A DNA stretch of 64,000 nt from Stichopus chloronotus. Lineage: Eukaryota > Echinodermata > Holothuroidea > Aspidochirotida > Stichopodidae. Position numbers and translations under genes: made by a program. How positions within the stretch are numbered: position 1 is the stretch's first letter; each line of letters starts with the position of its first letter. The notes below the pieces were generated by a model. It saw only the letters and a list, made by a program, of their open reading frames with translations, had not been told where the DNA came from and ran no database searches. The stretch lies in assembly GCA_021234535.1 (NCBI GenBank), contig CM037837.1:4256218-4320217 (forward strand), in the 5' to 3' direction. Positions 44,810-55,429 of this stretch are shown here, piece by piece.

Positions 44810-45400
44810 AATGAGCCAACAGCTATCTCTTTGGAGAATGTTTGCCATTGAAAAATCAATAAGACACTTGGTTTCCTTTACAGGACACAAGGGAACCTTC
44901 CCCCCAACTTTTGGTCACATCCTGCTGCCACCGCCTCTCTTTAATCAAGAAAATTGTGAAAAAGTATATGTAGTGTAATTTTTTGTTCTCTCCCTTGGTG
45001 CAGCACTATTTAGAATCTGTTCATCGGCAAAGTCTATCACTTGCCAAACTGACAAGCTGTTCATGATGTATCAAGCATCCAGGTAGAAACACATACTGTC
45101 TTTGAGCTTACTGTTGCCAAAAATTCTATTCCAACGAGTCCAAATGATTTATATCAACAATGGATCAAATGACTGCAAACACACATGTCAATAATCCAAT
45201 TTGTGATGTCTGTTAATGACTTGGTGAAGACAATAGTCTCAATAGTTATTTTAAGCTTTGGTGCTTATGATAAAGAAATACTGAAGTTATTATTTATTTG
45301 TACATAATTATTGATGTTATTAAGATGTTTAGTAAGAAGCACTTATTTTTGTACTTTCATTAGAAAAAAATGGATTATAATAAATGCAACCTTTCAAAGC
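44810..45400 (+). other. KIAA0753: Moonraker 3' UTR and poly(A) signal
   Basis: AT-rich sequence after the stop, with AATAAA at 45379-45384. No other feature seen. Confidence 0.65.
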
Positions 45401-46146
45401 TGACTGATAGAATTTTTCTACCTTATGGTGGTATCTCAGACACAATTTAATAAGAACTTTTTCTAAGGTATTACAAAAAATACAGGGTTGTAACGAGTCA
45501 CCCAATTTTGTAGTAGAGTCATTTACTACTTTTAACTGTGACTTGAGTCAAGTCAGTGACTTGAATCAGAAGACTATTTCTATGGGGACAATCATGTACC
45601 ACTCCTGAAATCATTCCCTAGTGAAAATTGGTGACTCAAGTCGTCACCTCCTTTAAGCTGACAGCTAGATATGCCAAACATAAGCCTTTAAAAATAAGCA
45701 AAAGGTGCATTTACAGGGTTCTAGCCAGCTTTTTCCTTAAAGAGGGTGAATCAAGTTTATTGATACCGAAAGCATAGTTTTGGTTCACATCACCAGCGTC
45801 AACTACCACAAATCTCAGTCATGTCTAAATGGCCATGGAAGGATTAATAATTAAGTGAGGAAGTGTAGCCTATTGTTTGATCTGTGGAAGTTCCTGGCCT
45901 TGGATCCACATTTGAGTTGGTAAACCAAGACAAAAGTAGACACCCTGCAACATCTTTGCGATAAACTGTGACTCAAGCTCCTTCAAAAATAAAAATAAGT
46001 GTCTACATGTTCATATCTGTAAGTCAAAATGATTGCAGCTAACGTAAGTAACAAGTTTAAGATAGTAATCTGGATATCTTTCTTTTCTCTTTAAATTGTG
46101 GTTTCCTAACTGACGTAACTTACAAGACATTCTAAATTGCTCGTTT
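45401..46146. other. Noncoding stretch with a 17-bp palindrome
   Basis: Contains TGACTTGAGTCAAGTCA, an odd-centre perfect palindrome at 45539-45555, within a stretch rich in GACTC/GAGTC words (45490-45650). No gene seen. Confidence 0.5.
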
Positions 46147-46259
46147 CCAGTGAGTTAACCTCCACAAACACTCCTGAGGTATGGTACATCCCAAACACTG
46201 AAGCCCGTGCAGATGCTCTGGCTACACTAATGAATGTATGGAGGAAATGGATACATTCA
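46147..46259 (+). CDS. Candidate exon of unknown plus-strand gene
   Basis: After an acceptor-like ctcgtttccag the plus strand reads ELTSTNTPEVWYIPNTEARA and DALATLMNVWRKWIHS, which looks protein-like. A transposon begins at 46260 and alters the reading. No homologue recognised; it may be an exon remnant. The minus-strand frame here is a shadow. Confidence 0.3.
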
Positions 46260-47034
46260 GCAGGGATGAAATTTAGCGGTCGTCCGGTCGTCCGAGACAA
46301 CCAAAATTTCTGTAGGACGACCAAAGTTACTACCTCAGGTTGTCCTTGGGACGACCAAATTTTTACCCCTGGTCATTTATATTGTGACATAATGCGTACA
46401 ACTCAACACTGAGATGCAACCAAAATATTTAACATGCATGAACTCCATTCCAAAACATCTGTTTTCTTTCACAAAAAAATCACCAAAACAACCTGAAATC
46501 CACGGTACATAAAACGCCAAACAAACAGCCTCAGTGTACGATCATGTTTCAACTGATTTTACTGTACCAGACATGCACATACTGTACACAGCAAGTACCA
46601 GATAGATCAATCACAGTCGAAGAATTCGGTCATATGTGCCACGTGCAAGGAGAGCTGGTATGAATTTTCTAAATAGTGATAGTACCGTTCAAGATTAGTA
46701 ATGTATCATATTTTGATTTGAAACAAACATATTATACAGAGATTTTCTTCTATATGATATATACTTTACAGCATCAGTGATTCCCTTTGGAGAAACCCTG
46801 AGCATTACTTTTAAGTTACAAGTCAGTAGTGTAATTTAGCTGTGGAAAGTTTCAACCTGTGTAAGAAAGACAAATAAAAACATCGTCTTGACTGTGCAAA
46901 ATACACATTTTGCACATTTCTTGTTTTTATATGTCCGTTGTGGAAGACGACCAAATTTTTGGGAGGACAACCAAATTTTTGCAGCTGGTTGTCCTTCGGA
47001 CAACCATTTTCAGTTGCTTAAGGATCATCCCTGC
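46260..47034. mobile_element. MITE-like element with inverted termini and 5-bp duplication
   Basis: Left end GCAGGGATGA and right end TCATCCCTGC are exact inverse complements, flanked by ATTCA at 46255-46259 and 47035-47039. Subterminal regions carry repeated 'gacgaccaaattttt' and 'ggttgtcc' words in both orientations (46280-46370 and 46945-47005). 775 bp, no coding capacity. Superfamily undetermined; hAT-like ends, but no 8-bp duplication fits. Confidence 0.7.
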
Positions 47035-47270
47035 ATTCATGAGAGAAACATGTGTGGAAGAAAAGCATCTGAAAACTTCTGTGCTGTTGTCAGAAACATG
47101 TTTCTTAGGCAGTAGGAGCTATGGTACCAACTAGACTATATTCTTCTATTTCCTGGGCATGCTTTGGTTGTTTGGAAAGGGACCCCCCTTTGTTTGGGCC
47201 TGTGTTCTTGGGGCATTTTAGTGGATCTGTACCCTTTATCTTGTTACGTTAATGTTTTGCTTTGCTGTCA

Positions 47271-47349
47271 GAAAATTTGCTGAGATGGCCTTCATCACTC
47301 GACTGCTCCAGTCGGCATCACCATGTTGTCGAAGGATGTCACAGATAAG
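47271..47349 (+). CDS. Candidate exon, unknown gene
   Basis: Between gctttgctgtcag and AAG|GTATTA the frame reads KFAEMAFITRLLQSASPCCR then RMSQI. Protein-like but unrecognised; it could belong with 46147-46259. Confidence 0.25.
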
Positions 47350-47409
47350 GTATTAAGTTTGCTCTCTTTGTCCTTTTATTTACCAATTGCCTATCAAGCA
47401 TTTCTGGAG

Positions 47410-47640
47410 CTCAAGGCAATACAAATCATAACTAGAGCACCATTGGTGCAGAGGCTCATACCTCAACATCCTGAAGGTACCATTTATGTATCATTATGTC
47501 AAATTATCGGTACCACTGAGCATCATTATACCAAATCATCAACACTGTACAAGAAAATCTGTAGGACTGCACAATTTTCAGAATTTCATAAACTAGAGCC
47601 CTAACAGTGCAGAAGTTTGGTCTTTGTCAATAAATTAAAC
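47410..47640. repeat. Dispersed repeat copy
   Basis: Same family as 5715-6130: 'gagcatcattat.ac.aa.catcaacactgtacaagaaaatctgtagga' phrasing and 'agaatttcataaa' recur. Confidence 0.65.
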
Positions 47641-48119
47641 TTGTAAAAATTTTAATGGGTACTACCAAATAACAATGCTTATAATCAGCATCACTATTCA
47701 CATCCCAATACTTATGAAAACTGTCAATGTTTACTCATTTTTCGTTATGGTTTGTACTGGCTGTGGGTATATGAATTGGTACTAATGTGGAAAAGTGAAT
47801 GGTCATGAGTTTTCCAAAACCAATTTAAATCATAAGCTACTCACTCATTAGTGGTCATTTACATGTGACTCATAATGGGGCCCTGTTAGTTGAACATTGA
47901 TCAGTCACTAGAAACTTGACACAAAAGTGAAGTTCATGAAACAACTCAAAGTGCCCCATTAAGTCCATATACTGGTCAACATACCTGGGGGCAATACAGA
48001 GTTTCAGGTAGCATACCAGCTGACACTGTCCAATTACTCAATTATCATTCATGCACGATAGGGATATTTGAGATGTGTAGGACAGTTTAAAGGGGCACTT
48101 TAATGGGAGAAGGAGAAGC

Positions 48120-48775
48120 AATTTGCAGAGTTCCAAAAAATGGGCCATACGGTCCTCATGGAACCATAGACTACAAATTCATGAACACCCTAAGATAACC
48201 ACTAGCAGAGTATCATTATGACAAACCATCAACACTGCACAAGACAATATGTAGGAGAAGAGCAACTTTGTAGAATTTCCTAAAATGCACCATAGGGTCC
48301 ACATGGGACCTTAGACTGAAACTTTTTTGAACACCCCACATGAACTATCACCCAAGGATTATTGTATCCAAGTTAAATGTAAATCCATGGATACATGTGT
48401 GGGAAGCAACATTTCAAACAGAATTTTACATAATGGGCCATTGGGCCCACATGGGGTCTTGGACTACCAATTCCTGAACACCCTGAAGGGACCAATAACT
48501 GAACATCATTGTGACAAACCATCAGCATTGTACAATATAATCTGTAGGAGAAGATGCATTTTGTAGAATTTCATAAAATGGGCCAAAGGGCCCACATGGG
48601 ACCTTGGACCACAAATTCCTGAACATCCTAAATGGTGCACCACCTATGAAACATTGTGTCCAAGTTTCAGACAAATCCATGAAAGCATGACAGAGGAGAA
48701 GCATTTTGAACAATTGTGAACAGATAAAGTGACGCCGCACCATTACAATAGCTCACACCAACTAGCAGGTATGAG
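48120..48775. repeat. Dispersed repeat cluster, several units
   Basis: At least three units of about 150-190 bases, each with a 'gcagagttccaaaaaatgggcc / cttggaccacaaattcctgaacaccctaa / gtgacaaaccatcaacattgtacaa' order. Open frames 48327-48566 (+) and 48522-48743 (-) are translations of it. Confidence 0.75.
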
Positions 48776-49675
48776 CTAAAAAGTCCCCCCCCCCTGTATA
48801 TCTAATGCTAATTATTATATATACGGTAAATGTCAACATTAAAAACAGTTTAAGCTTATCCTCAAATTGAGCTGCTCAAAAAGAAGGAAGGTTCATTCTT
48901 GGATTGACTTCATTCACAAACAATGTACTCAACCAGGGTAAACAACAACTTGGGTGCAATGTAATGTCAATGTTTATTGTGTGTAGTTTGCTCAACTTTG
49001 GTATCAGTCATCCAGTGGGTGCGACTGTTAGCACATGATCTTCATACCATGGGTGGGGCTTAAAAATACCTGGAGATTCTGTTTGCTTCTTAGATTTTAT
49101 CTCATCAGTCAAAGGGCACAATGTCAAGTTGTCAACGAAACAGCGTTTAACAAGTAGACAGTAGTCAAATGACGGTGGCAAGCAGCATATTTGTGTTCTT
49201 CACTGCTGTACCTATTGCAAAATTTCTTAATCATGATGGGGCCAAACAGGGTAATTGACAAGGTGACGGTCAGACAACCCCATGGCGGTCCCCACACAAT
49301 CCACTGGAGGACTCGTAATTGCTACAGTCACTGCCCTTGGGTTTCATCCCTGAGTGCACCTTACTCGACCAACCACAGTATAATTGTAAATACAATTGCA
49401 TCAACCGCCAGGAGTATGCTACTTTTAGTGTTAGAGCAAATCTGTTTGATCACTGGGCATCAAAGATATTTAAGTCTTAGTCACTTCAGAGTGTATTTGT
49501 GCATTAGACATTGCAATTGAGATTACGCAGCGTTGCAAACTCGCATGGACATTCAGACTCCCCTGTTTTAGCCGAAAAGAAAATTGTGTAGTTTTCTTCA
49601 TGGGGGGAGGAGTGCAAAAAAATGCTAAACGTAGTCTGGCTGATAGCCTAGATGTATATTCTCTGGATCAACAAT

Positions 49676-49820
49676 TCAGGAGAAGGGGAGGGATTGCTCC
49701 ATGACCAGAGAGTCTGCTTCCTCAGCCCATCTCTGTGAGAACTGCCAGTATAGAGGCACTTTCCATCGCCATACCATCTCTTGATATAAATGTCCTTCAA
49801 CACATGTAGTGCAAAGATAA
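49676..49820 (-). CDS. Candidate terminal exon, minus strand, unidentified
   Basis: Acceptor-like tctaattttcaacag ends at 49821. The phase-2 frame reads YLCTTCVEGHLYQEMVWRWK then VPLYWQFSQRWAEEADSL and stops at TGA 49678-49676. The motif W-x-(V/L)-P-(L/V)-Y-(W/F)-Q faintly recalls a segment of COG2, but the stop soon after and the lack of neighbours argue against a firm call. Another open frame through the same DNA (DIYIKRWYGDGKCLYTG) cannot be excluded. Confidence 0.25.
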
Positions 49821-50532
49821 CTGTTGAAAATTAGATACTCTTTGAGCAACTTTATTGTAAAAATGGATACAAGATAGGTGTTCTTGCATTCATCACTCTG
49901 GTCTCTTATGTGCTCTTCAAGTCAAATGCTCATTTGTTTCCTGGATGATGATAAAGTTCATTCACACACATTCATCCACAATGTGATGATGAATTTTGGC
50001 AAAACATTTTGCCTTACCATATCTACTGGTGAATTCTATTGGTCAAAATTGTTCTACATTGCTCAGCTTTCTCCTCAAGAACAACAAATACAGAGGAAAG
50101 GAGTCCCAAGAGTAAGGAGTGAACTTTTGAAATATAAACTCAGTGAATAAAAAGCCACAAAAAAATGTTGCACATTGTCCATTCTTTCCTTTACAACTTT
50201 CAACAAAACGCCAGCCTATATGACATATGTGCATGACCTCTATACTTTACAATTATCGTCCCAGACCCACTGTGGACATCCTATGCTCAAATGCCAACAA
50301 AACGCAACTTCTTACCACTGTATGCCATGTGAAGCATCTCAGTTCTCAGCAGTAGCCAACTGTTTTCTCATCGGTGATCCTTTAAAAGGGATCACATTCA
50401 CAAACAAAATTGAGCACAGAGGGGACATAGTGAAATGAAAATCTGTTTCATGTGATGCTGTACATGGCTTGTTCAATTACTGTATCAGGACACTTCCAGC
50501 CATAAGCATCACATTTAAGCAATGTGGAATCT

Positions 50533-50652
50533 CTAACGAGCATACAGTAGAACAAAATAATTGGAATAAGACTGACAAAATGTATCGAAATGTTCATATG
50601 AAAACTTTGTGGTGAAATACTTGACACCTTTGAGGTAATCTGCCATTGGTAT
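50533..50652 (-). CDS. Unidentified minus-strand gene, probable last exon
   Basis: Acceptor gtgtttttctgctgag, phase 0 in, which matches the exit phase of 51487-51272. Reads IPMADYLKGVKYFTTKFSYE and HFDTFCQSYSNYFVLLYAR, then TAG at 50535-50533. A further protein-like stretch follows one base out of frame (DSTLLKCDAYGWKCPDTVIE), so the TAG could be natural or the product of a single-base change. A possible minus-strand AATAAA is at 49857-49852. No family recognised. Confidence 0.5.
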   Translation of the reverse strand: MPMADYLKGVKYFTTKFSYEHFDTFCQSYSNYFVLLYAR

Positions 50653-51271
50653 CTCAGCAGAAAAACACAAAAGACACACACACACACACAAACAAACAAA
50701 CAAAAAACTGATGTGAAGCAAAAGCAACCACAAAGATTATGTAGAATTTACCCTTAGCGACTATATATATAAGTATCCTCCTAAAAAGTATACACTTGCT
50801 AATTTGCAACATGTATTGATGTTGCAAAGTTTGGATGGGGGTGCAAAGAACACAGCTACACAAACCCAATGTGGTGTCTTTCAGAACACAGCTACAACGC
50901 TGCTCTGAGAAGGCTGAAGCACTATCTATATGTACAGTATCTTCTCTCTTTTACAAGATTCTTAAACTACTCTTGACTGACTTCAATCTGAAAGCTACCA
51001 CTGAATTCCTAAATAAAATCACGTTGCATTGAGGTATGACGCCATCTTCCATTTGACCTTTGTAACATAGCGCCATCTACTGTAATTACTTCACAGATCT
51101 CCTCAGGTGTCAAGGTCACACTTTGTGGCTTTCAGAGAACAACTTGCAGCAGTGCATCAGGTGCTTCACAACTGCCTACTCATGTTCCTCATCATCTCTC
51201 TCAAACTGTCATTTGATCTTCACTTGGTGATTGATTTGGAAACCATCGCCCTTCCTCTGTTCGATCCTTAC

Positions 51272-51487
51272 CCCCATCTCTGTCCACAATGGACCCATCA
51301 TTCGGACATGATTCATCGACTGTGCACTGATGCACAGGCATATCTCTACCACGTTTTCGTCACTTTCAAATGTGAAAGGTGGTCCTCCAACTGTCTTGTG
51401 TGGTCTCACTTTGGCAAAGTGTTTAGGCTTCATGAACGCCGCTGTCTTGGCTGCTTTGAAGGGCATCATGTGACGAAACGATTCTGC
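51272..51487 (-). CDS. Unidentified minus-strand gene, internal exon
   Basis: A 216-nt exon with acceptor ggatcctacag and donor GGGG|GTAAGG, phase 0 in and out. Encodes AESFRHMMPFKAAKTAAFMK, PKHFAKVRPHKTVGGPPFTF and ESDENVVEICLCISAQSMNH, then VRMMGPLWTEMG. Well-formed but unrecognised. Phases agree with the exons on either side. Confidence 0.6.
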
Positions 51488-51601
51488 CTGTAGGATCCAA
51501 AGACAAACCACTTTAGCACATAAGTTGCCACATACATTTTCATAAATCTTTATGTGCATACAGTACATGCATGCAAGCATTCATACATACTGTACATACT
51601 T

Positions 51602-51715
51602 CACATACATACATACATACATACATACATACATACATACATACATACATACATACATACATACATACATACATACATACATACATACATACATACATAC
51701 ATACATACATACATA
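51602..51715. repeat. (ACAT)n microsatellite
   Basis: About 28 uninterrupted tetranucleotide units. The 115-codon open frame across it is an artefact of the repeat. Confidence 0.97.
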
Positions 51716-52037
51716 AACATATAAGTAGAAAGCATCACAAACAACAAGACAATGTTACAGTAGAATCACATGTACAGCATACATTTACAAAAAAGTGTAT
51801 ATTTCAGACATCCCTATGCCCTTCCGCACTAACAATTGAATCAACAAAATTTTTTAAAAATCGTATAACACATAGTGATAAATTCTGTGAAGTGGTCCAG
51901 GATACAAAAAGCACATGAAAGTGATTGAAAATGCCTTTGGTACCAACAAAATTGTTTTAAACTCAATAAAAGAACAAAATTTTGGAAGCACTTGCTTCTT
52001 TGTCGGTGTACATAATGAAGTTGCCGCTGCAAGCTTG

Positions 52038-52097
52038 GACTGGACTTTCATCGCAGACACTTGAGTGCATTCCACTGTATGCGATGAAAGTCCAGTC
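52038..52097. repeat. 18-bp perfect inverted repeat (hairpin)
   Basis: Left arm gactggactttcatcgca (52038-52055) and right arm tgcgatgaaagtccagtc (52080-52097) are exact inverse complements separated by 24 bases. Pairing resumes outside with aagct/agctt after a small internal loop. It lies inside mirrored open frames on both strands, which are products of the symmetry. Confidence 0.9.
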
Positions 52098-52319
52098 TTG
52101 TAGCTTGTATAGGCAATTCGCAGCTTTGGCACCTTTTTCCACTGCAACACGTAGTTCCTTTGGTATCATAATTAGTGTTCAGTAATTTGAATGGATTGAC
52201 GAGTCTCCTAAGATTAGGAATTGGGCGTAGTGCGAGGAGAGGGGGTTCAAAAACAAGACTCCAAGGGCACTCTGCTTCCTTGTGTAGATGTACAGTAATG
52301 TAAATCATAAATGAGAAGG

Positions 52320-53280
52320 AGCATGTTGCATTGTTTTGTACAATAGCCCATATGGCTCATTGACCATGAACCCTCACTTTTGTAACACAAAATGATCTGT
52401 AGCAAAAACAAAAACAAGTTTCATGATTTTATAAAATGGCACCTCTGTCCCCATTTCAGACATTGGACCTCAAACATGACAAACATCCAGAAGGAACCAG
52501 TTTTATAGTACTAATGTGACAAACCATCAACAGTGTTACATACTGTACAGTCTGTAAGAGAAGAAGTATTTTGCATGATTTAAAAAAAAGGCCACACGGA
52601 CCTTCCACCAATAAATTTCTAATATCCCAAAGGTACCAATACCATATTAGTAATCCAACACAATGTCAACTTAGCACCACGAGATCCTGGACCGAAACAT
52701 CCAGAAAGAAATACCACAGTAGTGATGTGACACAACCTTAACTTGTACTATACAATCTGTAGGAGAAGCATCACGTCATAATGTCATAAAATGGCCCATT
52801 TCAGACCTTGGACCTAATCATCCTGTACAACCTGAATGTTCAACTTCCATAGTAGTTCTGAGACACAACTTCAACTTACAGTAATACCATAAAATCTATT
52901 GTAAGCAATTTGCATGATTTCACAAAATGGTCCATATGGTCCATTAAGACATTGGATCCCAAAATATTGAACACCCCTAAGGTGCCACAACCATAGTAAC
53001 AGTGTGATACAACCTCAACATACAGGTAATTGTAAAATGTGATGAGAAGCAATTGGTGTACTTTCAAACATTGGGCCACCCATGGCCCACATGTGACCTC
53101 TCATAACCCACATTTTGTACACTCACCAAGGTCTCATGACCCAAGAATAAATGTTTGGAAGTTTCAAGAAAATGCATCAAACATTGTAAGAGAGAGATAG
53201 AGCAATTCATACCAATTGTGAACAGATAAGGTTGATACTGTGCATGTGGAGCTGAAAGCCTCATCACAATCAAAGCTCAC
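52320..53280. repeat. Dispersed repeat, tandem cluster of about six units
   Basis: Units of about 140-170 bases repeat 'tgacaaaccatcaac', 'atactgtacagtctgtaagagaag' (approximate), 'ttgcatgatttcacaaaatgg', 'cattggacctcaaac', 'cctaaggtgccacaaccat'. Same family as 5715-6130 and 48120-48775, more diverged. Confidence 0.75.
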
Positions 53281-55317
53281 ATGCAGAAGGTAGTATAGGT
53301 GACAAATGTTAAGCTACCTAGTATTTTGTACTTCTATATAGAACCCCCATTGTTCTTAAAATAAAGCAAAAAAATATCATAAATATAAAAGACTCAAACA
53401 AGTAATCATCACGGTGAATGGCCTAGATACGAATCATAATGTTATTTGTATTGATAACTAGCAGGTTTTCCAATTACTGTGTTTCACAGGTACATATCCA
53501 TTGGAGAATTAAGTACTGTATGTATCTGAATGGGCACATTTTTCTTCTTCCTTTGTGTTAAATTAACATTCTGAGGAGAGGGTAACATTTTGCATATATA
53601 AAGAACAATGTTCAGTTAGTCAGTAATGAGCAAGCAATACTCACAAATGTTTTACTTCAATTGTCAATTTTTTTTTCTCCAATGCTGATACAGTAAATTA
53701 GTAACACACAACTTTAACACTGACAAAGTTCTTTGCTGGTCGATACTTGGCATGACACAAATCCACGGCAAAAAGTCATGTAAGAGAAGAAGCAACAAGA
53801 CACTTCAAAGGACCCGACACAGAAGAAACTGATATTTCACAAAAATTAGGAATATTTTTCTCTATTTGGTAGTGAAAACCATATCTCAATAGCATGTTTC
53901 ATTTGGGAGTTATGTATTTTTCCCAAAATGTTTATTTCAAAATGGTACATACGTAACACGATGGGAAATCTGTGATGTCACACGACACAACTATTTGAAT
54001 GTATCCTTTGTATTTCTTTCTAATCTTGACTTCCCTAAAAGGAACATTACAACAATGCACGAGACGTGACCTTAATTTTCACAATATTTTTTAGTTAAAT
54101 CAAAATTCTACCCAATGGTGTCAAATTTTGAGGTTAAATACTGTAAGTGCTTCAATTTCAAGGAACAACACAGACTTTTTGTAACAATTTGCAACTGCTA
54201 TGGTACTGTACATTCTGTACAAAACCTTGAGGCAACTGGAAATCTTTCTCAACCTGAGAAGTCTTTCTTCAAATGCAACATCTTGAGTTAGGAACAAGAT
54301 CGTAACATGGGGTTTTAGTATATTTCCTTCCTTATTCAGGTAATAATAAGAAAGCAAGACAAACAAATATAGCATAAGCACATGACATATGATACAAAAA
54401 TAAACGTAAATATACTACAAGAAAGGAAGAGGAACCAGAAGGAAGTTTTCACTTTTCTAGTCTGGTCCCTATCAGAGCACTGAACAGTCTGTGATTGTAT
54501 ACAATCTAAACTTATAGAAAAGAAAAGGAGAGAAAAAAAAAAGAGAATAAAAAAAATCTAACAAACAAAAACCAGAAAGGGGGGGGGGAAGGAAAAAACA
54601 AAGATTTGCAATGACGCAGTTTAGCTAGTACTACCATCCTTCATTGTATTTATTGAGCAGGCGATATTTCAGGTTTGAAATGCCTGCAGTGAAATATCAT
54701 TCTTTTCCATGTTAGAACCCCTTCACATGTCAGTGAAATCAGTGTGGTAGCGCCACATATTTTCCTTCAAGTTGGCAAAATGAAAGGACTTCAAAAGAGC
54801 ACGAATTGCTCGGAGGGAAGTGCTTGATTGTATTAGAGGACAGTGCACGTTACATGGTAGAGCACTGATTACACAAGCTGTGCAGACGGATGAGGTTTAA
54901 AATAAAATGACCAATACTTCATGCTTGCACACTTTATTAACTACAGTAATCGCAGTGACATCACTCACTGTTCTTAAAATGGAGGACTCCAGAAATTTCA
55001 AGAACTCTTGTAGGTTGGTTAGCAATGTAACTTTATAAAAGTGAATGCTGAAACTTTAAAACTTTGGCTGGACTAACAATGTAGGAGTTTGTTGGTATTT
55101 GAAACGGAAAATGGATGGGTCTATGTGAAGCACATGGCAATACATTACTGTGACGGATAGAGCAAAGAACTGCTACATTTTTCCTGTGTATTATTGCTGT
55201 GAACATGTGAACACTACCGGTACACCTGAGTTGGTGCCAGTACCTACGTGCCAAAGGCACCATTGACAAAGTTTGGTGGTAACACGCAAGCCTACCATAA
55301 AAGACGATGCAACTTAC
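53281..55317. other. Noncoding, nothing firm
   Basis: AT-rich; A/G-rich low complexity at about 54515-54605. Presumably intron of the minus-strand gene. Confidence 0.4.
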
Positions 55318-55429
55318 CTCTGATAAGAAAGGTGTGCTGAGGTATCTTGCATTTTCTTGTTCATCAGCTAACCTTTTCTTCAAGTTGTCAAGCATGTATT
55401 TTGTGATATGTCTGTACCTCCTGTGTTTA
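55318..55429 (-). CDS. Unidentified minus-strand gene, upstream exon
   Basis: A 112-nt exon with acceptor gttttgatcctcag and a perfect donor GAG|GTAAGT, phase 2 in and 0 out. Encodes KHRRYRHITKYMLDNLKKRL then ADEQENARYLSTPFLSE, a basic helix. It joins in phase to 51487-51272. Further upstream exons were not found. Confidence 0.55.

Noticed and set aside
48327..48743. Two open frames of 73-79 codons
   Set aside because: Translations of the dispersed repeat family; the 5823-6005 frame is its counterpart.
51571..51918. 115-codon plus-strand open frame
   Set aside because: Produced by the (ACAT)n microsatellite, in which all frames stay open.
51982..52185. Similar peptides on both strands
   Set aside because: The likeness (TGLSS…AMKVQS on both strands) is a consequence of the perfect inverted repeat, not two genes.
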